A stretch of DNA of 64,000 nucleotides from Sphingomonas sp. TREG-RG-20F-R18-01 (GTDB taxonomy: Bacteria; Pseudomonadota; Alphaproteobacteria; Sphingomonadales; Sphingomonadaceae), in contig NZ_JAKNQQ010000012.1 of the NCBI RefSeq assembly GCF_022662475.1, positions 1 to 64,000 of the forward strand, read 5' to 3'. The notes under the pieces are model-generated. The model was not told where the DNA came from. It saw only the letters and a program-made list of their open reading frames with translations, and searched no databases. This document shows, one piece after another, positions 24,500 through 33,076 of the stretch (the stretch's first letter is position 1; the number at the start of each line of letters is the position of its first letter). A program made the translations under genes and the position numbers.

Positions 24500-24545
24500 A
24501 GCCTGCTCATCAGGCTCAAAAAGCCGAAGGCTCCCTCCCCTCCCT
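24500..24545 (-). promoter_or_regulatory. Leader element: purine-rich motif plus GATGAGC-loop hairpin
   Basis: On the minus strand GGGAGGGGAGGGAGCC, TTCGGCTTTTTGA and the hairpin AGCCT-GATGAGC-AGGCT (24516-24500) follow one another upstream of the ParB-like start at 24450. The leader of the helicase gene at 28819-28865 has the same order, with a different stem but the same 7-base loop. Confidence 0.6.
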
Positions 24546-24576
24546 TTGATCGAGCGGGGAGGAAGTCCTTGGTTCG

Positions 24577-27500
24577 TCAGGCGGTGATGCGGTCGATCAC
24601 GGTCGCCGCGGTCGCGACGGGCACGAACATCCGCGTCTTGTGCTGGATGATCTCGGTGAAGCAGCCGGCCGCCTTAAGCTCGGCAAGCCGCGTGTGCGGC
24701 CAATCGAGCAGTTCGAGGCGCTGCTGACCCGCGACCAGGCTGCGCTTCAGCCGGTACGCGCCCACGGCCGCGATCTCGCCGCTCGTGATGACGTGCTTGG
24801 CGGTCTCTGCCCCCGACACCGTGATGGTCGCCGCGATGCCGAAGGCGTCGGCGAGTTTCGAGACAAGCGGGGCAGGCACGATGCGGCCCAGGAAGGACTC
24901 GCCGTCATCGGTGTTGAGACGCCAGACCTGGACGTGATCGTCGGGCAGGCGGTCCCAGACGGGAAGGAGCAGGCCAGTGACGAGGTATAGCGTGCTGGTT
25001 CGGGTCTTGCCCGACATCTCCTCGACCTCGGCCTGCCACAGCGCCGAGAACTGCTCCTCGCTCGCCTCCTCCCACATCGTCTCGACGAGAAGATCCTGCC
25101 GCATCCGCTCGCTCCGGGTGGGGCGAACCAGTTCGTAGCGGCGCACAATCTCGCCATCATCGTCGGTCAGCGAATAGGTGCTGCACCGGATCGCGGCCTT
25201 GCCCGACTTCCGGTTTACCATCGGCCGTGCATCGTCGCCGAGGATCCTGAGCGCGGAGGCGAGCGCGAGCGGTTTGTAGCGTTCCTCGGTTTCGAGCCGG
25301 AGTATCTCGGTCTCGGCACCGCTGGTCTGGTCGCGCCGGATGACGGTGCGGTCGAGGATGGTGATCCGCTCGGCGTTGATGCTCTCGACGCCAAGATCGA
25401 GCGTGCCGGCTTCCTTGGCCGCCTCGATGCGTGCCTCGGTCAGCCCGAGATACTCGTCGAAGATCGCGTTCTGGAGCGCGATGCGCAGCGCCAGGATGCG
25501 GTTGAGCCAGCGCTGGATGGGCGGCAGGTCTTCCTTGAGGCCGCCACCTTCGCCCTCCAGCTCGAGGCCGGTGAGCTTCTGGAACTGGTCCAGCGTGGTC
25601 GAGCGCAGCTTGCCATCGGCGAGCAGCCGGAACCACTTTTCCAGGGATTCTTTGGCATAGTCGCTTTCAAGGTTGTCGCGCGGATCGAACAGGCCCTGTC
25701 CGCCCGTCTGCCGCTGGCCGCGCGTCAGCGCGCCAAGGCTGTCGAGCCGGCGCGCGATCGTCGAGATGAAGCGACGTTCGCCCCGGCAATCGGTCGACAC
25801 CGGCCGGAACAGCGGCGCGGTCGCCTGATGGGTGCGGTGCGTGCGGCCGAGCCCCTGGATGGCGGCGTCAGCGCGCCAACCCGGCTCGAGGAGATAGTGG
25901 TTACGACGGGTCTGGTTCTCAGCAGTAAGGCTCGCGTGATAGCTGCGGCCGGTGCCGCCTGCGTCAGAGAAGATGAGGATCTTCTTGGCGCCACGCATGA
26001 AGGCGTCAGTTTCGGCGAGATTGGTGCGCGGGCTGCGGCTCTCGACGCGCTGGCGACCGTGCGCGTCCATGATGACGCGACGGCTGCGCCCCGTCACCTC
26101 GGCAACTGCGTCGGTGCCGAAATGCCCGATGATATGATCGAGGGCGGAGCCGACGACGGGGAGCGCGCAAAGCTGCTCGACTAGGTTGTCGCGCATTTCG
26201 AGCGCTTCCTGGCTGAACACGGGGCGGCCGTCCTCGTCCGACATCGGTTCGGAGCGCGTCTTGCCGGTGTCGTCGACATAGGTTTTCATCTGCCGGACCG
26301 GGAAGGCGGCCGTCAGATACGACATGACGAACTCGCGCGGGGAAAGCTCGATGTCGAGGTTAGCACGCTCCTCGACCGTCAGCGCGGCAAGTGCGCGGTT
26401 GAGCATCGCCTCGGACGTGGAGACAAGCTGGATCACGACGCTCTCGCCGCGATCGAGGTCGGCACGGATCGCAGGGATCAGCGCGGGCAGTTTCATGCCG
26501 ATCAGGAGCTGGCAGAAGAACCGCTGCTTGGTGGACTCGAAGATCGACAGTGCGGCCGCCTTGGCGCCGCTGTTATAGGTGTCCTTCGAGAAGCTGTCGG
26601 TGACGCGGGTCGCGTCCAGCGCGGCGCGCAGGTTCGCGTGGATGATCGCCCATGCGTCGGCATAGGCATCGTACACCTCGATCTGGTCGGGGGTTAGGTT
26701 GTGATTGAGGATGTCGTACTCGACGCCGGCGAAGCTCAGCGCGCGAGCGACATAGAGACCCTGCATCTTGAGGTCGCGAGCGATCAGCTCCATCGCCGCG
26801 ATCCCGCCACGGCGCAGGGAGTCGACGAAGGTGCGGCGATCAGCGAACGCCGTGCTCGGACCCCAAAGGCCGAGCCGGGTGGCATAGGCAAGGTTGTTGA
26901 CGTCGGACGCGCCAGTCGCGGACACGTAGAGGACCCGGGCGCGGGGCAGGAGGTTCTGCAGGCGGACGCCGGCGATGCCCTGGTCCGATCCGTCCTTGGT
27001 GCCGAAGCGGCCTTCGCCGCCTGCGACACCGGCCATCTCGTGCGCCTCGTCGAACACGACCATGCCGTCATAATCGTCGCCGACCCATTCAAGGATCTGC
27101 TGGAGCCGGGTGCCCTTGTCGCCGCGATTGGAGCGCAGCGTCGCATAGGTGAGAAAGAGGATGCCCTCGCCGGCACCGATGGGGGTGCCGAGCTTCCACT
27201 GATTGAGATGCTGGATGTCGAGCGCGAGACCGCCCACGGCGGTCCAGTCGCGACGCGCGTCTTCGAGCAGCGTCTCGGTCTTCGAGATCCAGATGTGCTT
27301 GCAGCGACCGCGCAGCCATTGGTCGAGGATGATCGCGGCGACCTGACGGCCCTTGCCGGCGCCCGTGCCGTCGCCGAGGAAGAAGCCGGTTCGGTAGGGA
27401 CGGCCTTCCTCGTCGGGCGTGAGTGAGAGCCCTTCCTCGACCGGCTTGAACCGGCCGGGAATATCGCGCTCGAAAGCGTCGCCGGCATAGATCAGCGTCT

Positions 27501-28797
27501 CGAGCTGTGCGTCGGAAAGCGTCTTCGCGTCGACGACCGACTGCGAGAGGGTAGGGACGTAGGACGGCCTTGGCGCGGTGATCGAGCCCATGGCGATCGA
27601 TTCCACCAGCGCGGTGGGATGGGCGGACGCGCACGCGATCGCTATCCGGCTCGGCCGATAGGGCAGGTACACGCCGACGGATTCGCCGGTCGGGAGCGGA
27701 TCGGTGAACACGGTATAGTCGATGGTGTGCGCGGCCTGTGACGGCGCCGCTTTCGGAGCAGGGGCGGTCAGGCGCGACTTGCTCAGCGCCCCGCCAAGCA
27801 GCGAGCTGCGAACGGCAGGGCGGGCGGGCAGCGACAGCGGGCGGCCCGCAGGCGTGACGGGTAGCGCCGACTTTCCGACGCCGATCGCCGCGAGTGCGTC
27901 ACCGAGCGACGCGCAGCGGGTCAGCTCAGCAGGTGTGCCGGTGCCTTTCTCCAGCACCATGATCTTCACGGTCTGGCTGGTGCCATGCTTGGCATAGGCG
28001 TTTGCCGGTAGCTCGAGGTGCAGCGTCAGCGTGCAGCCCTCGGTCGCCTTCGCCCAGGCGCGGCTTGAGGTGTCAACGCGATCAGGAAGGATCGCGGCAC
28101 AGCGGCCTCCGGCCGCAAGCCGCATCAGCGCGGCCCGCAGATGCCGGAAGGCGGCGAGCGGGTCCGCATGACGGCCGATGCTGCGCGAGAAGGGCGGGTT
28201 GATAAGAACGGCCGTTGGCCGGATCGTCGACGGAAGAAGGTCGTGGATCAGCTCGGCATCGTGGCGGGTGACGTCGACACCGGGGAAGGCGGCTGCAAGC
28301 ATCTCGGCTCGACCCGGATCGAGCTCGTTGAGGACGAGGCGGGCGCCGACGCGCTGCGCAAAGACGGCGAGCAGGCCAGTGCCCGCAGAGGGCTCCAGAA
28401 CCAGATCGGTAGCCGCGATCCGGCCAGCCAGCGCCGCGAGATAGGCGATCGGTGCAGGAGTGGAGAATTGCTGGAGTTCGATTTGCTCCTCGCTGCGAAC
28501 CGTGTGCGTCGGCAGGCTGCCGACCAGTTCGCTGAGAGCGCTGAGACACGCGCCAGGGTCAGCGGGAAGATCGGCCTTCGCAAAGTGCATGACCTCGGCA
28601 AGTTCGAGCATGTCGTATGCATCGCGGAGGGACCAGCGGCCGTCGGCCGAAGACCCGCCATAGGCTTGCTCCATGACCCACAGCAGCGTCTCGCGCTGGA
28701 GCGATCCGTTCTGGGCGATGGAACACGCGACCGCCCTGGCGGCCGTGATCGACGGTTCGGTGAAATTGAGTTCGAGAGCTGCGGCTGAAGTGCGCAT
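24577..28797 (-). CDS. DNA methyltransferase-strawberry notch family helicase fusion
   Basis: The 1406-residue protein has an N-terminal adenine-type methyltransferase: LVLEPSAGTGLLAVF (about residue 136) and INPPFSRS (about residue 200). A strawberry-notch/SF2 helicase follows, with FLGDGTGAGKGRQVAAI as Walker A (about 474-490), MVVFDEAHEM (about 580) and IQGLGRTHRTHQ as the arginine-finger motif (about 970-985). Such fusions are regular cargo of alphaproteobacterial plasmids and may modify and remodel incoming DNA; the precise role is unknown. GGAGG is 7 bases from the ATG. The gene is intact. Confidence 0.88.
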   Translation of the reverse strand: MRTSAAALELNFTEPSITAARAVACSIAQNGSLQRETLLWVMEQAYGGSSADGRWSLRDAYDMLELAEVMHFAKADLPADPGACLSALSELVGSLPTHTVRSEEQIELQQFSTPAPIAYLAALAGRIAATDLVLEPSAGTGLLAVFAQRVGARLVLNELDPGRAEMLAAAFPGVDVTRHDAELIHDLLPSTIRPTAVLINPPFSRSIGRHADPLAAFRHLRAALMRLAAGGRCAAILPDRVDTSSRAWAKATEGCTLTLHLELPANAYAKHGTSQTVKIMVLEKGTGTPAELTRCASLGDALAAIGVGKSALPVTPAGRPLSLPARPAVRSSLLGGALSKSRLTAPAPKAAPSQAAHTIDYTVFTDPLPTGESVGVYLPYRPSRIAIACASAHPTALVESIAMGSITAPRPSYVPTLSQSVVDAKTLSDAQLETLIYAGDAFERDIPGRFKPVEEGLSLTPDEEGRPYRTGFFLGDGTGAGKGRQVAAIILDQWLRGRCKHIWISKTETLLEDARRDWTAVGGLALDIQHLNQWKLGTPIGAGEGILFLTYATLRSNRGDKGTRLQQILEWVGDDYDGMVVFDEAHEMAGVAGGEGRFGTKDGSDQGIAGVRLQNLLPRARVLYVSATGASDVNNLAYATRLGLWGPSTAFADRRTFVDSLRRGGIAAMELIARDLKMQGLYVARALSFAGVEYDILNHNLTPDQIEVYDAYADAWAIIHANLRAALDATRVTDSFSKDTYNSGAKAAALSIFESTKQRFFCQLLIGMKLPALIPAIRADLDRGESVVIQLVSTSEAMLNRALAALTVEERANLDIELSPREFVMSYLTAAFPVRQMKTYVDDTGKTRSEPMSDEDGRPVFSQEALEMRDNLVEQLCALPVVGSALDHIIGHFGTDAVAEVTGRSRRVIMDAHGRQRVESRSPRTNLAETDAFMRGAKKILIFSDAGGTGRSYHASLTAENQTRRNHYLLEPGWRADAAIQGLGRTHRTHQATAPLFRPVSTDCRGERRFISTIARRLDSLGALTRGQRQTGGQGLFDPRDNLESDYAKESLEKWFRLLADGKLRSTTLDQFQKLTGLELEGEGGGLKEDLPPIQRWLNRILALRIALQNAIFDEYLGLTEARIEAAKEAGTLDLGVESINAERITILDRTVIRRDQTSGAETEILRLETEERYKPLALASALRILGDDARPMVNRKSGKAAIRCSTYSLTDDDGEIVRRYELVRPTRSERMRQDLLVETMWEEASEEQFSALWQAEVEEMSGKTRTSTLYLVTGLLLPVWDRLPDDHVQVWRLNTDDGESFLGRIVPAPLVSKLADAFGIAATITVSGAETAKHVITSGEIAAVGAYRLKRSLVAGQQRLELLDWPHTRLAELKAAGCFTEIIQHKTRMFVPVATAATVIDRITA

Positions 28798-28818
28798 CGT
28801 GGGCCTCCGGTCTGTCGC

Positions 28819-28865
28819 CCGGTGCTCATCACCGGATCAACAAGCCGAAGGCTCCCTCTCCTCTC
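28819..28865 (-). promoter_or_regulatory. Leader element: purine-rich motif plus GATGAGC-loop hairpin
   Basis: On the minus strand GAGAGGAGAGGGAGCC, TTCGGCTTGTTGA and the hairpin CCGGT-GATGAGC-ACCGG (28835-28819) lie 22-68 bases before the helicase gene. The stem differs completely from that at 24500-24516 while the 7-base loop is identical. Confidence 0.6.
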
Positions 28866-29331
28866 AATGCAGGGTGTTGGGGTCTGCCTTGGGATCGTGC
28901 ACCTGAATCGGACCCTGCCAATCGGCCAGTGAGGGCATCACGATCCCGACCCCTTTTCCGGACTGGGTCGGTGCGGCCACAAGAACGGTATATTCCTCAG
29001 GGTGGCGGCGGAAATGAAGCCAGCGCGCAAATCTTCCAGCTATGGTGCGGCGGTCACGCTCGACGGCTGCATCGAGCGCCGCGATCGCGCCCAGGGCGTC
29101 GCTCAACGCGTTTTTCAGATCGATCGTCGCCACCCCGTCCAGATACATCGGCAGGAACTGGATCGCCTTGACCACGTCCAACATCCGTTCGCTGATCTGG
29201 CGTGGAAGATGCCTGTTGCCGGGAACAAGCGCGCGTCCGAGCGCGTGGTTTGCGCGTCCGATCGTCGCGAAGACGTCGTGCGCCCGGTCAGGCTGTCCAG
29301 AAAAATCGCCGGGCGGTGTGAAGGCGTTCAT
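28864..29331 (-). CDS. Truncated TraG/VirD4-like protein
   Basis: The 155-residue protein ends with YTVLVAAPTQSGKGVGIVMP, SLADWQGPIQVHDPKAD and a stop. That matches the Walker A region of VirD4/TraG coupling proteins (APT..GKGVG..IPNLL.W). The remaining ATPase, including Walker B, is absent. The N-terminal 110 residues are helical and unrecognised. It is either a decayed coupling-protein fragment or a small protein that borrowed this motif. AGGAG precedes the ATG. The intact coupling protein is at 58716-60638. Confidence 0.55.
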   Translation of the reverse strand: MNAFTPPGDFSGQPDRAHDVFATIGRANHALGRALVPGNRHLPRQISERMLDVVKAIQFLPMYLDGVATIDLKNALSDALGAIAALDAAVERDRRTIAGRFARWLHFRRHPEEYTVLVAAPTQSGKGVGIVMPSLADWQGPIQVHDPKADPNTLH

Positions 29332-29367
29332 GGCGGCTCCTTTGTCGTCTGCCGGGGGGCGGTTGCG

Positions 29368-29661
29368 TCAGTGGCGATGATGCTGCGTCGGTTCTGCAGC
29401 TTTTGGCGAGGGATTACCCGGGCGGGGAAGGTTGGAGAGGCTATATTGCTTCGGCACGAAGAATTGGCCGACGCCGACCAGGAGCAGAATGGCACCGGCA
29501 AAGCGGATCAGTCCTTCGAACAGCCGGCGCGTCCGCATGTTGCCGTAAGACTTGAAGATCTCGACGCCGTACTGGTTGCGTCGGTTGAAAGAGGCGCGCG
29601 CCGGATACCGCCACATCAAGATCCCGATCAGGATCAAAGCGACGGGGATGATCTTGGTCAC
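29368..29661 (-). CDS. Small membrane protein with two helices
   Basis: The 97-residue protein starts at a GTG with GGAGG 7 bases upstream. It has two hydrophobic helices (IIPVALILIGILMWRY and FAGAILLLVGVGQFFV), a basic loop between them and a Pro-rich, His-ended C-terminal tail. It sits between the toprim gene and the TraG-like fragment on the same strand. Family unknown. Confidence 0.65.
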   Translation of the reverse strand: MTKIIPVALILIGILMWRYPARASFNRRNQYGVEIFKSYGNMRTRRLFEGLIRFAGAILLLVGVGQFFVPKQYSLSNLPRPGNPSPKAAEPTQHHRH

Positions 29662-29680
29662 GGCTTCGCCTCCACTTAGT

Positions 29681-30604
29681 TCATGCCGAAGATGCACGAA
29701 TACCGCACGAAAGGTGCGCTCTCCAGGCATCGTTCCAGTCGTCGTGACGCTCAGGCACGCGGCTGACCAGCTCGCGGCCATGTGCCGTAAGATGGTCGCG
29801 TGCCTTGGCGAGCAGCCGATCGGCAGCGCGTCCGCGATCGGCATAGACGATGACGCGGCGTACTTTCTCCGGGATGGCGACGAACGCCAAGCGCTCGACG
29901 CCGCCCAGGGCCCAAGTCGGCGTGCCGAACCATTCCATGGCGGACAGGGCGTCCTCGATGCCCTCGGCAAGACCAAGCTCGTCCGTGGCGGGGGCGAGCC
30001 GAATGGCCGCGGTGCCGAGCAGGCCCAGCGAAACCTTGGGCTTGGTGATCGGTTTGTGCAGCACGTTCTCGGGATCGAGGAAGGTGCGCTGCACCGCGAC
30101 CAGGCCGATGTCGTTTTCGACGGCCGCAATCATAGCGGGCATCGTCCGCTTGGTCGGGCCGGACCCGAGGATGGTTGACGGGTTAAAGCGCAGGGCCTTG
30201 GGGTAGGGGGCGGATATGCCGCGCGCGAGAAGGTACTCCTCGGCGAGCGTGCCGACGATCGGCTGACTGGCCTTCCACAGCCGGAGCGCGAGAGCACCCA
30301 TGTCGCGCTTGGGGGTCGCTTCGGGCATCGACATCGGCCCCTTGTCGTGGAGCTTCCGGCGCTGGAGCGCTTTCAGAACCTCGATGGTGGTACATCCGGC
30401 GAAGCAGTGAAACAGGATGGCGGTATCGCCGAGCCGGACGCTCAGGCTTGGCGACCCGTCGTCGTGGGCGGGACAGCGGCATTCGCCGCGCGTCCCGCGC
30501 CAGACACCGCCGAGCTGCTCGACGATGGTCTTGGCGCGGATCTCAGCGTCGAGCGGAAGACGTGCCATCGGACCTGTCCTGTGGGTTTGTTGGATTTCGG
30601 TCAT
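29681..30604 (-). CDS. Toprim domain protein with primase-type zinc finger
   Basis: The 307-residue protein has an N-terminal zinc-binding part typical of primases (GECRCPAHDDGSPSLSV and LFHCFAGCTTIEVLKAL). A DUF7146-like middle (LWKASQPIVGTLAEEYLLAR) and a C-terminal toprim domain (LGLAEGIEDALSAMEW, then VIVYADRGRAADRLLA) follow. This is the layout of plasmid and phage primase-like proteins. The start at 30604 follows GGAGG; the frame is open further upstream but without a site. The leader has the purine-rich motif at 30640-30662. Confidence 0.85.
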   Translation of the reverse strand: MTEIQQTHRTGPMARLPLDAEIRAKTIVEQLGGVWRGTRGECRCPAHDDGSPSLSVRLGDTAILFHCFAGCTTIEVLKALQRRKLHDKGPMSMPEATPKRDMGALALRLWKASQPIVGTLAEEYLLARGISAPYPKALRFNPSTILGSGPTKRTMPAMIAAVENDIGLVAVQRTFLDPENVLHKPITKPKVSLGLLGTAAIRLAPATDELGLAEGIEDALSAMEWFGTPTWALGGVERLAFVAIPEKVRRVIVYADRGRAADRLLAKARDHLTAHGRELVSRVPERHDDWNDAWRAHLSCGIRASSA

Positions 30605-30639
30605 CGATGCCTCCGGAAAACTTGAACCGAAGGGCAATC

Positions 30640-30662
30640 AGCATCCTCCCCTCTGGGAGGGC
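30640..30662 (-). promoter_or_regulatory. Purine-rich leader motif before the toprim gene
   Basis: On the minus strand GCCCTCCCAGAGGGGAGGAT is followed by GCTGATTGCCCTTCGG, about 36-60 bases upstream of the start at 30604. It closely resembles the leader at 16097-16140. Confidence 0.45.
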
Positions 30663-30739
30663 CGCAGCGCGAGAACGAGGAGACCGAACGCCAGCCGCTG
30701 AATCGGACCGGCCCCGCGTCATCAGCGGGAATGCGGTGA

Positions 30740-31189
30740 TTAGCTGTAGCGGCCCGAGAAAAGGTCGCCGAGCGCGCGCATCCGAAAAGCGTTCCACCAG
30801 CGACGCCGACGATGCTCGGCCGCGTCGTGGATCATGTGGCAGCGCTGGCAGAGCGCTGCGAGATTGCGCCAGCGCGGCCCGGAATAGGTCGGGTCGTGAT
30901 TGAGGTGCGCCGTCGCCAGATAGACGGGCTTGCGCGTCATGCGGATGGCTTCGAGCGGTACGACGTCGGGTGCGTAGCGGAGCCGACGGCCACGGCCGTC
31001 TCGCCAGGCATGAATTTCGACGTCCCACCATACGCCATCGGCGCCGGCGAGGAAGGTGACATACCGACCGTGGGGGCGGCGACAATGCTCGCAGCGCCCG
31101 CCCGCGCGCATGAAGCGCACGATGTTGCTGATCTCCGGCCAGTCGATCGGATAGAGCCAGCGATGTTCGGGGCGGATCGGCATGGACAT
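30740..31189 (-). CDS. HNH endonuclease-like protein
   Basis: The 149-residue protein has a CEHC pair, then TAHLNHDPTYSG and NLAALCQRCHMIHDAAEH. Together these form an HNH nuclease core with a structural zinc site. Length is typical of plasmid-borne HNH proteins. The start is uncertain: ATG codons at 31189 and 31183 both lack a clear ribosome binding site. Confidence 0.75.
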   Translation of the reverse strand: MSMPIRPEHRWLYPIDWPEISNIVRFMRAGGRCEHCRRPHGRYVTFLAGADGVWWDVEIHAWRDGRGRRLRYAPDVVPLEAIRMTRKPVYLATAHLNHDPTYSGPRWRNLAALCQRCHMIHDAAEHRRRRWWNAFRMRALGDLFSGRYS

Positions 31190-31237
31190 GATTCTGAATC
31201 ATGCCGGACCAGAACGAAAGGAGAAAATCGCCGCGCA

Positions 31238-31776
31238 TCACGCACTCTGCCTCTCGGCGCCAAGCGGCGAGTTGGCGACAGTAGCGATCCTGGGCTGAAG
31301 GGACTGAAGCCGTGCGGCGATGTCTGCGTGATCCACCCGACCAGCGGGAAGACGAATTGTGCGATAGCCGGCTGAGGCGGTCATCGCGTCGCGGACGCGA
31401 TCCCGGATATCGTCATGGCTGCGATCATCCAGCTCGACGAGGGCGAGGATCGCGCCGGAGGTGCGATCCTCGATCACGAAGTCGACGATCTTCTGCGAGA
31501 ACCTATTGCGTACACGCAGGGTCTCGCTGCGGTTGAAGCCACGCTCGGCTCGAAGAAGCGCCCCATTGATACCTGCACATGGACGCGGGCGTGGGGAAGG
31601 ACGCGCTCGATGATGGCGCGCGCCGCGCGTTCGCGATCGGTTAGCAGCGGCTTTGCTCGTACCCGTGGGGTGTGCGGGACCAGCCTGGCGATCGCGCTGA
31701 GGACGAAGACAACCGTGAAAAATCCGACAATCATGTAGCCGGAGATCGGCGCGAGATGGCTGGCTGCGGTACTCAT
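31238..31776 (-). pseudogene. DUF2726 protein, frameshifted
   Basis: The first frame (from 31776) gives a membrane helix (YMIVGFFTVVFVLSAIARLV) and LLTDRERAARAIIERVLPHA. It then loses its match at about 31564. The second frame continues ALLRAERGFNRSETLRVRNR, VDFVIEDRTSGAILALVELD and an IRLPAGRV end, the DUF2726 core. One base missing from a run of four C on the plus strand (31561-31564) restores a single 180-residue protein. DUF2726 is a membrane-anchored, nuclease-like domain of unknown role. Confidence 0.7.
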
Positions 31777-31924
31777 CTGTCTGCCTCACGCGGGAGGGCT
31801 AGGCCGCAGGGCCGCCCTCCCGGCCAGGCGAGGATCGTCACCCGGGAGGGCCGAAACCGCGTTTGCGGGTTCGGTCGCGGCGTTGCCGCGGTAGAGCCGT
31901 GCCGCAGGCCGCCCCCGCGCAGCA

Positions 31925-32251
31925 TCAGCTATCCTCGTTTTCGGTCTTCGCTAGCACAGAGAAGGAGTCTGCGATCAGCTCGGTCCGGTAGGATGTGTCG
32001 TCCGCCTCGCCATGCTGGCTCTCGCGCACGCGGCCCGTGATATGAACAAGGTCGCCTTTGGCAGCATTATCGACCTGGGAGGCAACATTCGAGAAGCATA
32101 CGACGCTGTTCCAATGCGTGTCGGTCTTCCATTCGTCGCCGTCGCGCCGATTATAGTTGGCGGCTACGCTGACGTATTTAACCTTCTCACGCGACGTGAT
32201 CTTGCCGATCCGGCCGATGATCCGGAACTCTGCGATATTCTGGGGCATCAT
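31925..32251 (-). CDS. ssb: Single-stranded DNA-binding protein, divergent type
   Basis: The 108-residue protein reads AEFRIIGRIGKITSREKVKY, VSVAANYNRRDGDEWKTDTH, WNSVVCFSNVA and KGDLVHITGRVRESQHGE, which is an SSB OB-fold. It lacks the DDDVPF-type tail but ends in ENEDS. It differs strongly from the two near-identical SSBs at 7576 and 37219, so it comes from another lineage. AAGGAG precedes the two ATG codons at the start. Confidence 0.85.
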   Translation of the reverse strand: MMPQNIAEFRIIGRIGKITSREKVKYVSVAANYNRRDGDEWKTDTHWNSVVCFSNVASQVDNAAKGDLVHITGRVRESQHGEADDTSYRTELIADSFSVLAKTENEDS

Positions 32252-32300
32252 ACTCTCCTTGGCTGAGGTGGAATGCTGAAACCGCCCGGTTCATAAAGCG

Positions 32301-32948
32301 CTATTCGCGCTCCTGCTCGGGATGTTGAAAATGGTATTTCGCGATATTCTCGGGCGTCGCGTAAAGCTGGTACGCTCGCGTCCAGTCGTGACTGATGTCG
32401 CGCTGCGCGGTCTGGAGCGGCACCTGATGGGTGCAGACCAGCCGCCACAAGACATAGGCGAGGACGTTCTTGTCGCCCGCGTTTGCTTGGCCCTCGCGGG
32501 GCTGGAGCCACAGGTCGTGCTTGTCGAGCGGCGCCCCTCCGATCGAGACCGGGATAAGATGGTCCAGCTCGTAATCGGCCATGCTTTCGCCGGGATGCTG
32601 CGCATCCATCATGCGGCGTTTTAACGGGCCGGTGATCGAATAGGCGGGTCGTGCCGCCCGGGCGTAACCCGGGCGGCAGATCGTGCTGTCGATGTTGGCC
32701 TGAGTGACGGCGGGGTCGACCGCCCCCGATGTTTCGGGCGGTGGAAGAAGCGCCGCGCGGTTAGCACGGAGCAGGGGAAAGTGAATCGCCTTCGAAATGC
32801 CGGCGACCGCATCGCACACCGACCCGTCGTTCGTGGCAGTACAGCCGAGCGCATTGGAACCGGCAGCGCCGTGGTCGAGGGGGGGGCGGTGCCAAAGGAC
32901 AACCGCAGCGAGTATTGCAGCGCCCCCCAGTATCGCGCGCACTCTCAC
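32301..32948 (-). CDS. Exported or membrane-anchored HNH endonuclease
   Basis: The 215-residue protein begins with a hydrophobic segment (AILGGAAILAAVVLW) after a basic start, like a signal peptide or anchor. The C-terminal half has YELDHLIPVSIGGAPLDKHD followed by LWLQPREGQANAGDKN, the HNH core found in a family of exported plasmid and phage nucleases. The start is a GTG at 32948. An exported nuclease on a conjugative plasmid could act in the cell envelope; that is inference. Confidence 0.75.
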   Translation of the reverse strand: MRVRAILGGAAILAAVVLWHRPPLDHGAAGSNALGCTATNDGSVCDAVAGISKAIHFPLLRANRAALLPPPETSGAVDPAVTQANIDSTICRPGYARAARPAYSITGPLKRRMMDAQHPGESMADYELDHLIPVSIGGAPLDKHDLWLQPREGQANAGDKNVLAYVLWRLVCTHQVPLQTAQRDISHDWTRAYQLYATPENIAKYHFQHPEQERE

Positions 32949-33076
32949 CGGAAGATCGCTCTTCTACGCGGCACAAAGCGCGGTCCCTTTTTAGAGGGTA
33001 CGAACTCGTCCGCAGTCAGGCATAGGGCCGGCATAACGTCATTATTGCGATATCAGACAAAAATGACAATACTATT

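Noticed and set aside
24500..24516. CTGATGAG resembling the hammerhead ribozyme core
   Set aside because: No matching GAAA segment or third stem is present. The sequence is better explained as a hairpin with loop GATGAGC shared with 28819-28835.
22372..24549. A 725-codon plus-strand open frame opposite the ParB-like gene
   Set aside because: It is the complement of a well-supported coding gene in GC-rich DNA. Its composition is unnatural and no domain is seen.
31474..31789. Two separate overlapping genes for the DUF2726 region
   Set aside because: The two frames join into one DUF2726 protein by a single-base change in a C run.
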